From UBA6911 sp964481255 (lineage in GTDB: Bacteria; Acidobacteriota; UBA6911), in assembly GCA_964481255.1 (NCBI GenBank), contig CAYZTZ010000004.1, positions 14,933 to 78,932 of the forward strand: DNA of 64,000 bases. Reading direction: 5' to 3'. Under the pieces are notes generated by a model. The model made no database searches. It was given only the letters and a program-made list of their open reading frames with translations, and was not told the DNA's origin. A program made the translations under genes and the position numbers. Of the stretch, positions 26,603-35,692 are shown one piece after another (positions within the stretch are counted from its first letter, which is position 1; every line of letters starts with the position of its first letter).

Positions 26603-27868
26603 TTAAGCCTCGGGGACGGCGGCGGGGTAGCGGGAAGCGATGTATTCCTCAAGAACAGCGATGAATTGCGGGAGAATGTCTTCGCCGCGCAGGACCGTGG
26701 CCAGTTTTCCATCGGCATAGACCGGCGCCTTCGGCTCCTCGCCGTGACCGGGGAGCGAGATGCCGATATCGGCGTGCCTGGATTCACCGGGACCGTTGAC
26801 GACACAGCCCATGACGGCGATTTTCAGCTCTTCGACGCCCTTGTGCCGCGACCTCCAGAACGGCATGCGGCCCCATACATACCTCTGGACGCCGTCCGCA
26901 ATTTCCTGGAACAGGGATGATAAGGTGCGTCCGCATCCGGGGCAGGCGGTTACCTGAGGCATAAAACTGCGGATTCCCAAGGACTGCAGGATCTGCCGCG
27001 CGACGAGGACCTCCTCCGTCCGGTCTCCGTCCGGGGCGGGCGTCAGGGAAACACGAATGGTATCCCCGATTCCTTCCTGCAGCAGCACGGCCAGCGCCGC
27101 CGTCGAGGCGACAATGCCTTGCGCGCCCATCCCCGCCTCGGTCAAGCCAAGATGGAGGGCGTAGTCGCAGCGCGACGCGAGCGCACGGTACACATCGATG
27201 AGATCCTGGACGCCGGACATTTTCGCGCTGAGAACGATGTGATCCCGGGGCAGCCCGTAATCTTCGGCCGTTTGAGCGGACTCCAGGGCGCTCCGGCAAA
27301 CCGCCTCCAGCATCACTTCCCGGGATTCCTTCGGCTGCCCGCTCCTGGAATTCTCATCCATCAGTCTCGCCAGGAGCTCCCTGTCGAGCGAGCCCCAGTT
27401 CACGCCGATCCGGACGGGCTTGTCGTGCTCCTTTGCGATTTCGATGATGCGCCGGAAATTTTCGTCGCGCTTCCTGCCCGCGCCCACGTTTCCCGGGTTT
27501 ATCCGGTATTTCGCCAGGACGCGCGCGCAGTCGGGGTGCGCAGCCAGGAGCAGATGCCCGTTGTAATGGAAGTCCCCGATAAGAGGAACGCGCGCCCCCA
27601 GATCCTCGAGCCTGGCGGCTATCTCCGGCACGGCGGCGGCGGCTTCGGAAGTGTTGACGGTCATGCGCACCAGTTCCGAGCCTGCGCGCGCCAGCTCGGC
27701 GACCTGCCGGGCGGTGTCCGCGGCCGCCGCCGTGTCGGTGTTCGTCATCGACTGCACGACAATGGGAGCCCCGCCGCCGATCCGGACTCCGCCGACATTC
27801 ACCCCTACCGATCTTCTCCTGTCCCGGATCACTCCCGATCCCCCTTCCGAGTTCGCGTGAAGCTGCAA
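26603..27868 (-). CDS. ispG: 4-hydroxy-3-methylbut-2-enyl diphosphate synthase (flavodoxin/ferredoxin)
   Basis: Sixth step of the MEP pathway of isoprenoid synthesis: reduces the cyclic diphosphate MEcPP to HMBPP using a [4Fe-4S] cluster. The protein is 421 residues. The N-terminal TIM barrel has VGGVRIGGGAPIVVQSMTN near 24-42. The C-terminal cluster domain has CPGCGRT (cysteines about 309 and 312) and the CVVNGPGES motif near 345, supplying the three cysteines and the catalytic glutamate. Length fits the standard bacterial form. A start a few codons later is possible. It is divergent from hpt. Confidence 0.95.
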   Translation of the reverse strand: MQLHANSEGGSGVIRDRRRSVGVNVGGVRIGGGAPIVVQSMTNTDTAAAADTARQVAELARAGSELVRMTVNTSEAAAAVPEIAARLEDLGARVPLIGDFHYNGHLLLAAHPDCARVLAKYRINPGNVGAGRKRDENFRRIIEIAKEHDKPVRIGVNWGSLDRELLARLMDENSRSGQPKESREVMLEAVCRSALESAQTAEDYGLPRDHIVLSAKMSGVQDLIDVYRALASRCDYALHLGLTEAGMGAQGIVASTAALAVLLQEGIGDTIRVSLTPAPDGDRTEEVLVARQILQSLGIRSFMPQVTACPGCGRTLSSLFQEIADGVQRYVWGRMPFWRSRHKGVEELKIAVMGCVVNGPGESRHADIGISLPGHGEEPKAPVYADGKLATVLRGEDILPQFIAVLEEYIASRYPAAVPEA

Positions 27869-28012
27869 TTATAGCAACAAAGCACGCGCCCGAAGAATCC
27901 CCCCGCGCGCCCGCGCCTTTCCTGCCCCTTTTCTTCAGGGAACGGCTTCAGGCTCTTTCTTATTCCGCGCCCCTGTGATAAACATGACCCATTCGCCGAA
28001 AGGGAGAGAGGC

Positions 28013-28564
28013 ATGGACATCCAGTGGCAGAGCCGCATTCATGAATCGGTGGAATCCGTATTGCTGGACGCGAAAACCATCCGGAAGCGTGTCGCCGAGC
28101 TGGGGGACCGGATCGGCCGGGATTACGCAGGCAGATCCCCGCACGTCATCGGCGTCTTAAAGGGAGCCACCATCTTCCACGCGGATCTCGTAAGGTCGAT
28201 TGCGCTGGACCTCTCCTTCGACTTCATGGCGGTGGGAAGCTACGGGGATCTGACAAAAAGCAGCGGCGAGGTCCGCCTGCTGAAGGATTTGGACGAAAGC
28301 CCCGAGGGGAGGGACGTGCTTCTGGTCGAGGACATCGTCGACACGGGACTGACGCTCCATTACCTCCTGCAGAATCTGGCCTCCCGGAGGCCGGCGTCCC
28401 TGGCGACCGTAACGCTGCTCAACAAACCCTCGAGGCGCAAAATCGACGTGCCCCTGGAGTATGTCGGCTTCGACATCCCTGATGAATTCGTGGTCGGCTA
28501 TGGACTGGATTACGGGCAGCGCTACCGTAACCTTCCCGACATCCGCATCCTGCGCGCGGGCTGA
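28013..28564 (+). CDS. hpt: Hypoxanthine phosphoribosyltransferase
   Basis: Purine salvage enzyme converting hypoxanthine or guanine and PRPP to IMP or GMP. The protein is 183 residues, normal for the family. The PRPP-binding loop VLLVEDIVDTGLTL lies at about 101-114, and the flexible loop SYGDLTKSSGEV at about 76-87. The ribosome binding site is AAAGGGAGAG. It faces deoB and punA, two other nucleoside-salvage genes on the opposite strand, which makes this stretch a purine and nucleoside recycling neighbourhood. Confidence 0.95.
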   Translation: MDIQWQSRIHESVESVLLDAKTIRKRVAELGDRIGRDYAGRSPHVIGVLKGATIFHADLVRSIALDLSFDFMAVGSYGDLTKSSGEVRLLKDLDESPEGRDVLLVEDIVDTGLTLHYLLQNLASRRPASLATVTLLNKPSRRKIDVPLEYVGFDIPDEFVVGYGLDYGQRYRNLPDIRILRAG

Positions 28565-28655
28565 TCGGCGCGCCGCGATTGGGGAAATGAGGCACCGTTT
28601 GCTCTTGAGGGAAAAGACAAAAAGCACCTCCCATTAATAAGCTCTGCAGGGGCTG

Positions 28656-29825
28656 TCAGAGAAGTTCATCGAGGAAGGAAGTGCCGGCCGGAAGGCGAAG
28701 CCCGAAATTTTCCGCGACGGTCTGGCCAATATCCGCCAGCGTGGACCGCGTCCCCAGGTTCGCGCCCCCCTCCAGGCGCCTGCCGTAAACAAGGATGGGG
28801 GCATACTCACGCGTGTGGTCGGTGCCGGGCGACGCAGGATCACAACCGTGGTCCGCCGTGATGATGAGGCCGTCGTCGTCCCGCATGGCGCCCTGTATTT
28901 CGGGGATGCGCCGGTCGCAATACTCCAGTCCTGCGGCGTAGCCTTTGCTGTCTCTGCGATGTCCCCAAAGCATGTCGAAGTCCACCAGATTGGCGAAGAT
29001 GAGGCCTTCCGGGGACTCCCGCAGCGCCCGGAGCGTCTGATCGATTATTTCCGCGTTGTCGTGCGCTTCCAATCGGGCCGTGACGCCCGCGAAATCGAAA
29101 ATCGAGGCGATCTTCCCGACGGAGACGACGGCCAAGCCGGCCTCCTTGAGAAAATCCAGCAGGGTCTTGTCCGGGGGAGGAACAGCGAAGTCCTTCCGAT
29201 TGCCGGTGCGCTTGAAGCCGCCCGGCGCGCCCACGAAAGGACGCGCGATGACGCGCGCCACGCGGTCCTCGCCGTCCAGTATTCGCCGCGCGACGGCGCA
29301 GATCCGATACAGCTCCTCCAGCGGGATGACCTCCTCATGCGCCGCAACCTGGAAAACGGAGTCCGCGGATGTATAGACGATCGGTTTGCCCGTACGCATA
29401 TGTTCCGCACCCAGTTCGTCGATGATTTCCGTGCCCGAGGCCGGCTTATTTCCGAGCACGTCCCTCCCGATCGCGTTCTTAAAGGGCTCCAGGATGTGCG
29501 GCGGAAAACCGTGCGGATAGGTCGGGAACGGCCTGGGCGTGATAAGTCCGGCGATTTCCCAATGTCCTACAGTCGTGTCTTTGCCCTGGGAATAGATCGC
29601 CGCCTTGCCGAAGGACCCTTCGGGCCTGGAGACAGGGGGCAGGTTGGGCAAAGGGCGGATGTTGCCGAGCCCGAGCTTTTGCAGGGCCGGGAGCCGTGGC
29701 TTTTCCATTGCCAGGAGATGGCCGATCGTGTCCGCGCCGGCGTCTCCCCAGTCGGCTGCGTCCGGCATTTCCCCTATGCCGACGCTGTCCAGGACCATCA
29801 ACACCACGCGCCGGAAGCGTTGCAT
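28656..29825 (-). CDS. deoB: Phosphopentomutase
   Basis: Interconverts ribose-1-phosphate and ribose-5-phosphate (and the deoxy forms), linking nucleoside phosphorolysis to central metabolism. The protein is 389 residues of the alkaline-phosphatase superfamily. Metal-binding motifs are at the N-terminus (VLMVLDSVGIGEMPDA, about 9-24) and the C-terminal third (NLVDFDMLWGHRRD near 280 and ITADHGCDP near 325). The active-site threonine segment KDTTVGHWE is near 83. It lies downstream of punA on the same strand, the usual functional pairing, but the join is broken by a sequence gap. Confidence 0.95.
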   Translation of the reverse strand: MQRFRRVVLMVLDSVGIGEMPDAADWGDAGADTIGHLLAMEKPRLPALQKLGLGNIRPLPNLPPVSRPEGSFGKAAIYSQGKDTTVGHWEIAGLITPRPFPTYPHGFPPHILEPFKNAIGRDVLGNKPASGTEIIDELGAEHMRTGKPIVYTSADSVFQVAAHEEVIPLEELYRICAVARRILDGEDRVARVIARPFVGAPGGFKRTGNRKDFAVPPPDKTLLDFLKEAGLAVVSVGKIASIFDFAGVTARLEAHDNAEIIDQTLRALRESPEGLIFANLVDFDMLWGHRRDSKGYAAGLEYCDRRIPEIQGAMRDDDGLIITADHGCDPASPGTDHTREYAPILVYGRRLEGGANLGTRSTLADIGQTVAENFGLRLPAGTSFLDELL

Positions 29826-29832
29826 AAAATAT

Positions 29833-29857
29833 TCAGCGGTCAGCGGTTAGCGGTTAG
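29833..29857. repeat. 7-bp tandem repeat at the edge of the assembly gap
   Basis: About 3.6 copies of a seven-base unit (TCAGCGG, TCAGCGG, TTAGCGG, TTAG) run directly into the N block. They lie 7 bp upstream of the deoB start codon, so the repeat would occupy the punA-deoB junction. A longer array of this unit is the likely reason the assembly stopped. Confidence 0.8.
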
Positions 29858-29957
29858 NNNNNNNNNNNNNNNNNNNNNNNNNNNNNNNNNNNNNNNNNNN
29901 NNNNNNNNNNNNNNNNNNNNNNNNNNNNNNNNNNNNNNNNNNNNNNNNNNNNNNNNN
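29858..29957. other. Assembly gap of exactly 100 N
   Basis: One hundred unknown bases, the usual placeholder for a gap of unknown length. The true distance between deoB and punA is therefore unknown, and the 3' end of punA is lost. Confidence 1.
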
Positions 29958-30693
29958 TATGAGTCAGTTTCCCCGGGAGAATGCCGGCCGCCATGTTTGT
30001 GATGCAGGAAATGCCCAGCACGGGGATTCCCATGTGGGCCGCGGCGATCACCTCGGGAATCGTCGACATGCCGACCGCATCGGCTCCGAGAAGGCGCAGC
30101 ATGCGTATTTCGGCCGGGGTCTCATAGCTCGGACCCGTCATTCCCGCGTAAACACCCTGACGGAGAGGGATTCTCTTTTCGGCAGCCGCCTCCGCTGCCG
30201 TCTCGCGCAAGCCCCTGTCGTAGGCTTCGCTCATGTCCGGGAAGCGCGATCCCAGAGACTCGTCATTGATTCCCGTCAGGGGGTTTGCGCCCGTCAAATT
30301 GATGTGATCGGTAATGAGCATCAGGTCGCCCGGCTTGAAGGAAACGTTGACGCCGCCGGCGGAGTTCGTGACGATAAGGAGGCGGATCCCCAGGCGGCCG
30401 AGTACCCGCGCCGGGAAGGCCGCTTGCGCCGCCGAATAGCCCTCATAGAGGTGAACCCGCCCCTGCAGGGCTGCGACGCACACGCCCTCGAATTCGCCCA
30501 GGACCAGCCTGCCCGCGTGTCCCGGGGCGGTGGCGGCCGGGAAATGCGGGATCTCGCCGAACCGGACGACAACGCTCTCCCGGAAAGAACCCGCCAAGGC
30601 TCCGAGTCCTGAGCCCAGGATCACGCCGACGACCGGACGACGCCGGAACCGGGCCCGAATGAAACCGACCGCTTCTTCAATTTCCGGATACAC
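29958..30693 (-). CDS. punA: Purine-nucleoside phosphorylase, 3' end lost in the gap
   Basis: Splits purine nucleosides with phosphate into base and ribose-1-phosphate, feeding deoB. About 245 residues are visible of an expected 270-280 for the trimeric PNP family. GSGLGALAG (about 28-36) and the APGHAGRL loop form the phosphate site. TNSAGGVN near 110 and the purine-site GMTGPSYETPAE near 185 are intact, as is DAVGMSTIPE near 208. The reading frame runs into the N block after GKLTH, so the last 30 or so residues are missing from the sequence rather than from the gene. Confidence 0.92.
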
Positions 30694-30859
30694 TGCAGGC
30701 TATAATCCAAAAAATCAGGCTCTTCGCGGCAGAACCGAATTTTCGGAATAACCGCGAATTGGACGAAGGAAACATCCATCATGCAATTCGCGGCTTCCAA
30801 CTGAGGCAATGTCTTCGCTGGCTTGGCTTCTTTCGTCAGGCTTTGAAGCTTCCGGCGTG

Positions 30860-31057
30860 CTAGGGGCGTATATTACGCATTTTCTTGCGCAGGCGCTTGC
30901 GGGCCAGGGCCTGTTTGATTCGTCTCTTTTCCCCGGGCTTAAGGTAGAAGGAATGCTTTTTGACATCCTTGATGATGTCTTCCTGCTGCACCTTGCGCTT
31001 GAAGCGTCGAAGAGCGCTTTCGAGAGATTCGCCCTCGTTCAAGATAACTTCCGCCAA
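30860..31057 (-). CDS. rpsU: 30S ribosomal protein S21, TTG start
   Basis: Small basic ribosomal protein of 65 residues. The frame contains the S21 core EVILNEGESLESALRRFKRK followed by a very basic C-terminus. There is no usable ATG: the conserved N-terminus falls on a TTG at 31055-31057, preceded by an almost perfect AAAGGAGGTG seven bases upstream. Upstream in-frame ATG codons lie in the promoter itself. The TTG start therefore rests on conservation, ribosome binding site and promoter position. The gene is monocistronic here, unlike the rpsU-dnaG-rpoD arrangement of many bacteria. Confidence 0.92.
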   Translation of the reverse strand: MAEVILNEGESLESALRRFKRKVQQEDIIKDVKKHSFYLKPGEKRRIKQALARKRLRKKMRNIRP

Positions 31058-31088
31058 TCCAGAACACCTCCTTTGCGGACGAGGAGAT

Positions 31089-31117
31089 ACCTTACTCCCC
31101 GGTCCGATGAGTGTCAA
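31089..31117 (-). promoter_or_regulatory. Sigma70 promoter of rpsU
   Basis: On the minus strand TTGACA (31112-31117) and TAAGGT (31089-31094) are separated by exactly 17 bp. Transcription would begin about 25 bases before the TTG start codon of rpsU. Confidence 0.8.
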
Positions 31118-31406
31118 GGTTCATTTTTTCAGCCACTTACATTCCATCGCGCTCTTGTCGATGGCTCCCGCGAACGCCGCGGCCGGAAGCATCGGGCGCG
31201 CCGCCCGGGTGAAGGCATGTCCGCGATCCGTCTGCGCCGCAACGGTCGGCATTCAGTGCGGCATCCTGCGCGGGCGGCGCAGTCTTTCCATTGAATGCGT
31301 CCGGGCGGGGCGCCGGGTAAATTGTCTGGCCTCTATCCGCGCCGCTGGTGCATAATACGGCCCGATACGCACAAGTCAAACGCTGCGGCGGAAGGACGGT
31401 TCTCCG
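31118..31406. other. Divergent intergenic region rpsU / DUF3592 gene
   Basis: About 290 bp of GC-rich sequence. A CATAAT box at about 31351-31356 could be the -10 of the plus-strand gene, but no -35 at a proper distance is visible. No gene seen. Confidence 0.35.
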
Positions 31407-32033
31407 ATGAAATCGGCTGACGATGCGCCGAGCGAGAATACGGGCGGCTGGTTCTGGCGCGTTTGGGAAAGGATCTGGTGGATCGCGGCTCTGGGCTTCC
31501 TGGCGGCGAACGCATGGGTTGTGCATCGCCATGGATGGATGATCCTCGCACGGTTCTGGGCCTATGGTTTCATTGTGCTGGGCGCAGCGGTCCTTGTTTA
31601 CGCCCGGCGCATGAGACTGCGGGCCCTGGACAGCCTGAGCTGGCTTCCGGTCCAGGCCCGCATCATCAGCTCAGGAGTAAGCGAGGATGTCCAGAGATCC
31701 TTCTCCTCCGAGACACACGGTCCGGTGGAGTACATGACCTATTATTATCCGGAGGTCGAATACGAGTACGAGGTCGAGGGGCGTACTTACCGATCCAACC
31801 GGATCCTGGCCGTGCGCGTCAACTATCCCGAACAAGAGGCGCGGGCCGCCGCCGCCCGCTACCAGCCTGGAATGGTCGTCGGCGCCTGGTGCGACCCGCG
31901 GCGTCATGACCGGGCCGTGCTGGAGCCGGGCCTTGCGGGCCACGAAGCGAAATACCGTATCCCGTTCTTCGTCGGCGCCGGGTTCATGCTCCTCGGGATC
32001 GCCGCCGCCGTTGTTTTGCGAAAGTTTGGATAG
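31407..32033 (+). CDS. DUF3592-like membrane protein
   Basis: A 208-residue protein with two membrane segments near the N-terminus (about 24-41 and 50-67), an extracytoplasmic beta-rich domain, and a third membrane segment at the C-terminus (about 185-205). The central part, with YPEVEYEYEVEGRTYRSN and a later GMVVGAWCDPRRHDRAVLEPG, matches the DUF3592 pattern in which a short beta-domain precedes a P-x-x-P/R-x-x-x-x-x-L turn. DUF3592 proteins have no established function. The next exported-protein gene starts 23 bp later, so the two may be co-transcribed. Confidence 0.75.
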   Translation: MKSADDAPSENTGGWFWRVWERIWWIAALGFLAANAWVVHRHGWMILARFWAYGFIVLGAAVLVYARRMRLRALDSLSWLPVQARIISSGVSEDVQRSFSSETHGPVEYMTYYYPEVEYEYEVEGRTYRSNRILAVRVNYPEQEARAAAARYQPGMVVGAWCDPRRHDRAVLEPGLAGHEAKYRIPFFVGAGFMLLGIAAAVVLRKFG

Positions 32034-32056
32034 CTCATCAGAAAGGCGCTTGCACC

Positions 32057-33160
32057 ATGAGAAAGTATCTGGTTCTTATCGCCGCTTGCCTGCTGCTTCT
32101 GACGGCCGGAGGCTGCTCCGCGCGGAAAAGTCCCACGGAAACCTCCTCCGCTCAGCCCTGCGATCGGGCCTGCCTTGAAGGCTTCGTCGAAGCGTACCTG
32201 GACGCCGCCATCGCCCACGATCCCAGCCTCCTTCCTCTCGCGCCGGACGTGAAATTCACGGAAAACGGCCAGAGGCTCGTGCTTCCCGACGCGCACTGGA
32301 AAATCATGATCGGCAAAGGAAAATACCGTCTGTTTGTCACCGATCCCGAGGCCGGGCAGGTCGCCTGTCTGGCCACCATACGCGAGGAAGGACCCACAGA
32401 GGAAGGCATCGCCTCCGCCATGGCCCTCCGTCTGAAGGTCGTGAACCGCCGGATCACGGAAATCGAGACTCTGATCCCGCGGCCTCAGATCCCGATCGGT
32501 CCGCAGGGCGGCGCTCCTGCGAGCCCCCGTTTCCCGAGCACGGCGGAGATATACGAAAAGATGGGCGCCCCGCACCCGCTCTATCTTGAGACCATCCCTC
32601 CCGAAGAACGCATGTCGCGGGCGGATCTCATCCGGGTCGCCAACATGTACTTCGCCGGCCTTGAGAAAAACGACGGCAAGGGGGAGTATCCGTTCACCGA
32701 CGATTGCGTCCGCATCGAGGGAGGGATGCAGACCACGGGCGTTCCGGTCCCTCCGGGCCAGAAGCGCCCGGACCCCAAGACCGCCACGATGTATTCCGCC
32801 CACTGGGGGTGTAAGGAACAGTTTGAATCGGGCCTGATCCACTTCGTGTGGCGCATCCGCGACAGGCGCTTCGTCGCCGTCGACCGGGAGCGCGGCATCG
32901 TTTTCAGTTTCGTCTTTTTCGATCATGCCCTGGGCAAGGACCGGACATTTCAGACACCGGACGGGAGAACCGTCACGGCCGGACCGATCCAGCCGAACGG
33001 GTGGGAGATTGCCGAGCTGTTTAAAATCGAAAAGGGCCTGATCCGCCGCATCGAGGCCATCATGGTCTCGCCGCCCTATGGAATGAACTCGGGATGGAGC
33101 ACGTGGGAGGAGGGCCTGTCCAGCGAGCCGCGGGACGTGACGGGAGTTGCAAGCCGCTGA
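32057..33160 (+). CDS. DUF8021-like lipoprotein (paralogue B)
   Basis: A 367-residue predicted lipoprotein. The signal peptide ends in a lipobox at GGCS (Cys about residue 20). The mature region begins CDRACLEGFVEAYL and has LLPLAPDVKFTENGQRL (about 56-72), the hinge PPEERMSRADL (about 181-191) and CVRIEGGMQTTG (about 217-228). These match the protein encoded at 23597 in order and spacing. It has an extra C-terminal part with PYGMNSGWSTWEEGL. Two NTF2-like DUF8021 domains are the likely fold. Function unknown. It ends 70 bp from the convergent end of gyrA. Confidence 0.72.
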   Translation: MRKYLVLIAACLLLLTAGGCSARKSPTETSSAQPCDRACLEGFVEAYLDAAIAHDPSLLPLAPDVKFTENGQRLVLPDAHWKIMIGKGKYRLFVTDPEAGQVACLATIREEGPTEEGIASAMALRLKVVNRRITEIETLIPRPQIPIGPQGGAPASPRFPSTAEIYEKMGAPHPLYLETIPPEERMSRADLIRVANMYFAGLEKNDGKGEYPFTDDCVRIEGGMQTTGVPVPPGQKRPDPKTATMYSAHWGCKEQFESGLIHFVWRIRDRRFVAVDRERGIVFSFVFFDHALGKDRTFQTPDGRTVTAGPIQPNGWEIAELFKIEKGLIRRIEAIMVSPPYGMNSGWSTWEEGLSSEPRDVTGVASR

Positions 33161-33230
33161 CGCGCCGGCGCTCAGGGTTCAGGCTGCACGCCGGGCGGAA
33201 ACGCGCGCCGGGAAGCGCGTACCGCCGGCG

Positions 33231-35681
33231 TCACTCATTCTCGGAGGCGCCGTCGGACTCTTCGCCGGCGACTACCGTGACGCTGGCCACGTAATCGCCT
33301 TCTTCCAGATCGATGCACTTCACGCCCACGGCCGCCCGGGTCTGAGTGTTGCGGATATCCTCGGCGTAAAGCTGGATCAGTTTACCCTGCGCCGTGATGA
33401 GCATGACCGAGGAGTCTTCCTGCACGTGGCAGGTGTTGACGACGGCGCCGTTCTTCTCCCCTACCCGGATGTTGATCACGCCGGAACCGCCGCGGCCCTG
33501 GCAGGGGTATTCCTCCACGTCGGTTCTCTTGCCGAATCCCTTTTCGGTGACCGTCAGAAACTGTCCGGGCCCTTGGAAGGCGGACATGGCGACTACCTTG
33601 TCCTCCCCTGCGAGCCGGATGCCGATGACGCCCCGCGCCACCCGGCCCATCGCGCGCACGTCCTTTTCGGAAAACCGGATCGCCTTTCCCATCCGCGTCG
33701 CCAGCAGTATATCGTAACTCCCGTCGGTCCACTGGCAGCCGATGAGTTCGTCGTCGTCCGGGATGGAGATCGCGATAATGCCCGAGCTGCGCGGGTTGGC
33801 GTATTCGGCCAGCGCGGTCTTCTTCACGATCCCGTTGCGGGTCGCCATCACCACGTTCCCGCCGCCGTCAAAATCCCTCACGGCGATGATGTCGGCGATC
33901 GTCTCGTCCTTGGCGATATTGACCAGGTTCACGATCGCCTTCCCTTTGCCGGCGGCGCCGACGTCCGGGATTTCGTAGACCTTGAGCCAATAGACACGGC
34001 CCCTGTTGGTGAATATGAGGAGGTAACTGTGGGTGGAGGCGACGAAGACGTGATCGATGAAGTCCTCGTCCCGCGTCGTCATTCCTATCCGCCCTTTCCC
34101 GCCCCTCCCCTGCGGACGGTACAGGGAAGCGGCGGTGCGTTTGATATAGCCGGAGTGGGTGGCGGTCAGGACCACGTCTTCTTCCACGATGAGATCCTCG
34201 AGGGTGATTTCCACCTCCTCGTCGACGATCTTTGTCCGCCGCCCGTCGCCGTATTTCTGCTCGACCTCCTTGAGCTCCCCAACCACCACGCCCTCCAGGA
34301 CCTTTTCGCTCGCAAGGATTTCCCTGAATCGGGCGATGAGCTTCAGCGTTTCCTCGTACTCGGACGCGATCTTTTCGCGCTCGAGCCCGGTCAGCCTCTG
34401 CAGGCGCATGTCGAGGATCGCCTGGGCCTGCTCCGCGCTGAAGCCCAGGCGGGTCATCAGGCCCTCCTTGGCGACGGCGGGCTCCTTGGAGGCGCGGATG
34501 AGGGCGATCACCTCGTCCAGCATGTCCAGGGCCCGTTTCAGCCCTTCCAGGATGTGCGCGCGCGCCTCCGCCTTCCCCAGCTCGAAAACCGTCCTGCGGC
34601 GCACGACGTCCTTGCGATGCTCGATAAAACACTGCAGAGCTTCGCGCAGGCTGAGAATCCTGGGCTGGTTGCGCACGATGGCCAGCAGGATGATGCCGAA
34701 GCTGGCCTGCATCGGGGTCAGCTTGTACAGGTTGTTGAGCACCACCTGCGCGGGCTCGTCCTTTTTGAGTTCGATGACGATGCGCATCCCTTCCCGGTCG
34801 GATTCGTCCCTCAGGTCGGCGATGCCCTCGATCTTTTTATCGCGCACCAGTTCGGCGATGCGCTCGATCAGCTTGGCCTTGTTGACCTGATACGGGATTT
34901 CCGTCACGACGATGGCTTCCCTGTCGCGGGTCAGCCTTTCGATCGCCGCCTTGGCTCGCATCACGATGATGCCGCGGCCGGTTTCATAGGCCGTGCGGAT
35001 GCCGCTGCGCCCGTAGATGAATCCCGCCGTCGGAAAATCCGGGCCCGGCACCCGCGCCATGATCTCTTCCAGCGTGGCGAGCGGATTCTCGATGAGCAGG
35101 ATGGTCGCCTGGATGATCTCGGACAGGTTGTGCGGCGGCACGTTGGTCGCCATACCGACGGCGATCCCGGAGGAGCCGTTGACCAGAAGGTTCGGGAACT
35201 TCGCCGGGAGGACCAGCGGTTCGGTCAGCGATTCATCATAGTTCGGACCGAAATCCACCGTGTCCTTGTCGATGTCGGCCAGCAGCTCGTCCGCGATGCG
35301 CGCCATGCGCACCTCGGTGTACCGCATGGCCGCCGGGTTGTCCCCGTCCACCGACCCGAAATTCCCCTGCCCGTCGATCAGCGGATAGCGGACGGAAAAG
35401 TCCTGGACCAGGCGCACGATGGTGTCGTAGACGGCGCTGTCGCCGTGCGGGTGATACTTGCCGATGACGTCCCCGACGATGCGCGCCGACTTCTTGTACG
35501 GCTTGTTGTGCGTGTTGCCCAGGTCGTACATCGCGTAAAGCACGCGCCGGTGGACGGGCTTGAGGCCGTCGCGGGCGTCGGGGAGCGCCCGCCCGATGAT
35601 GACGCTCATGGCATAGTCCAGGTAGGACTTGCGCATCTCGTCGATGATGTTGACGGGGATCTGCTCGAGGGCTTCGTTCAT
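33231..35681 (-). CDS. gyrA: DNA gyrase subunit A
   Basis: Breaks and rejoins DNA during negative supercoiling. The protein is 816 residues. The N-terminal catalytic domain has RALPDARDGLKPVHRR (about 31-46) and the active-site tyrosine in AMRYTEVRMARI near 118-129. The coiled-coil tower and exit gate follow. The C-terminal pinwheel of beta-blades begins after YRPQGRGGKGRIGM (about 520-533), whose QGRGGKG is a GyrA box with one change from the consensus. The presence of this box and the partner gyrB 11 bp upstream identify gyrase rather than topoisomerase IV. Confidence 0.97.
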   Translation of the reverse strand: MNEALEQIPVNIIDEMRKSYLDYAMSVIIGRALPDARDGLKPVHRRVLYAMYDLGNTHNKPYKKSARIVGDVIGKYHPHGDSAVYDTIVRLVQDFSVRYPLIDGQGNFGSVDGDNPAAMRYTEVRMARIADELLADIDKDTVDFGPNYDESLTEPLVLPAKFPNLLVNGSSGIAVGMATNVPPHNLSEIIQATILLIENPLATLEEIMARVPGPDFPTAGFIYGRSGIRTAYETGRGIIVMRAKAAIERLTRDREAIVVTEIPYQVNKAKLIERIAELVRDKKIEGIADLRDESDREGMRIVIELKKDEPAQVVLNNLYKLTPMQASFGIILLAIVRNQPRILSLREALQCFIEHRKDVVRRRTVFELGKAEARAHILEGLKRALDMLDEVIALIRASKEPAVAKEGLMTRLGFSAEQAQAILDMRLQRLTGLEREKIASEYEETLKLIARFREILASEKVLEGVVVGELKEVEQKYGDGRRTKIVDEEVEITLEDLIVEEDVVLTATHSGYIKRTAASLYRPQGRGGKGRIGMTTRDEDFIDHVFVASTHSYLLIFTNRGRVYWLKVYEIPDVGAAGKGKAIVNLVNIAKDETIADIIAVRDFDGGGNVVMATRNGIVKKTALAEYANPRSSGIIAISIPDDDELIGCQWTDGSYDILLATRMGKAIRFSEKDVRAMGRVARGVIGIRLAGEDKVVAMSAFQGPGQFLTVTEKGFGKRTDVEEYPCQGRGGSGVINIRVGEKNGAVVNTCHVQEDSSVMLITAQGKLIQLYAEDIRNTQTRAAVGVKCIDLEEGDYVASVTVVAGEESDGASENE

Positions 35682-35692
35682 GGCATGGGCTC

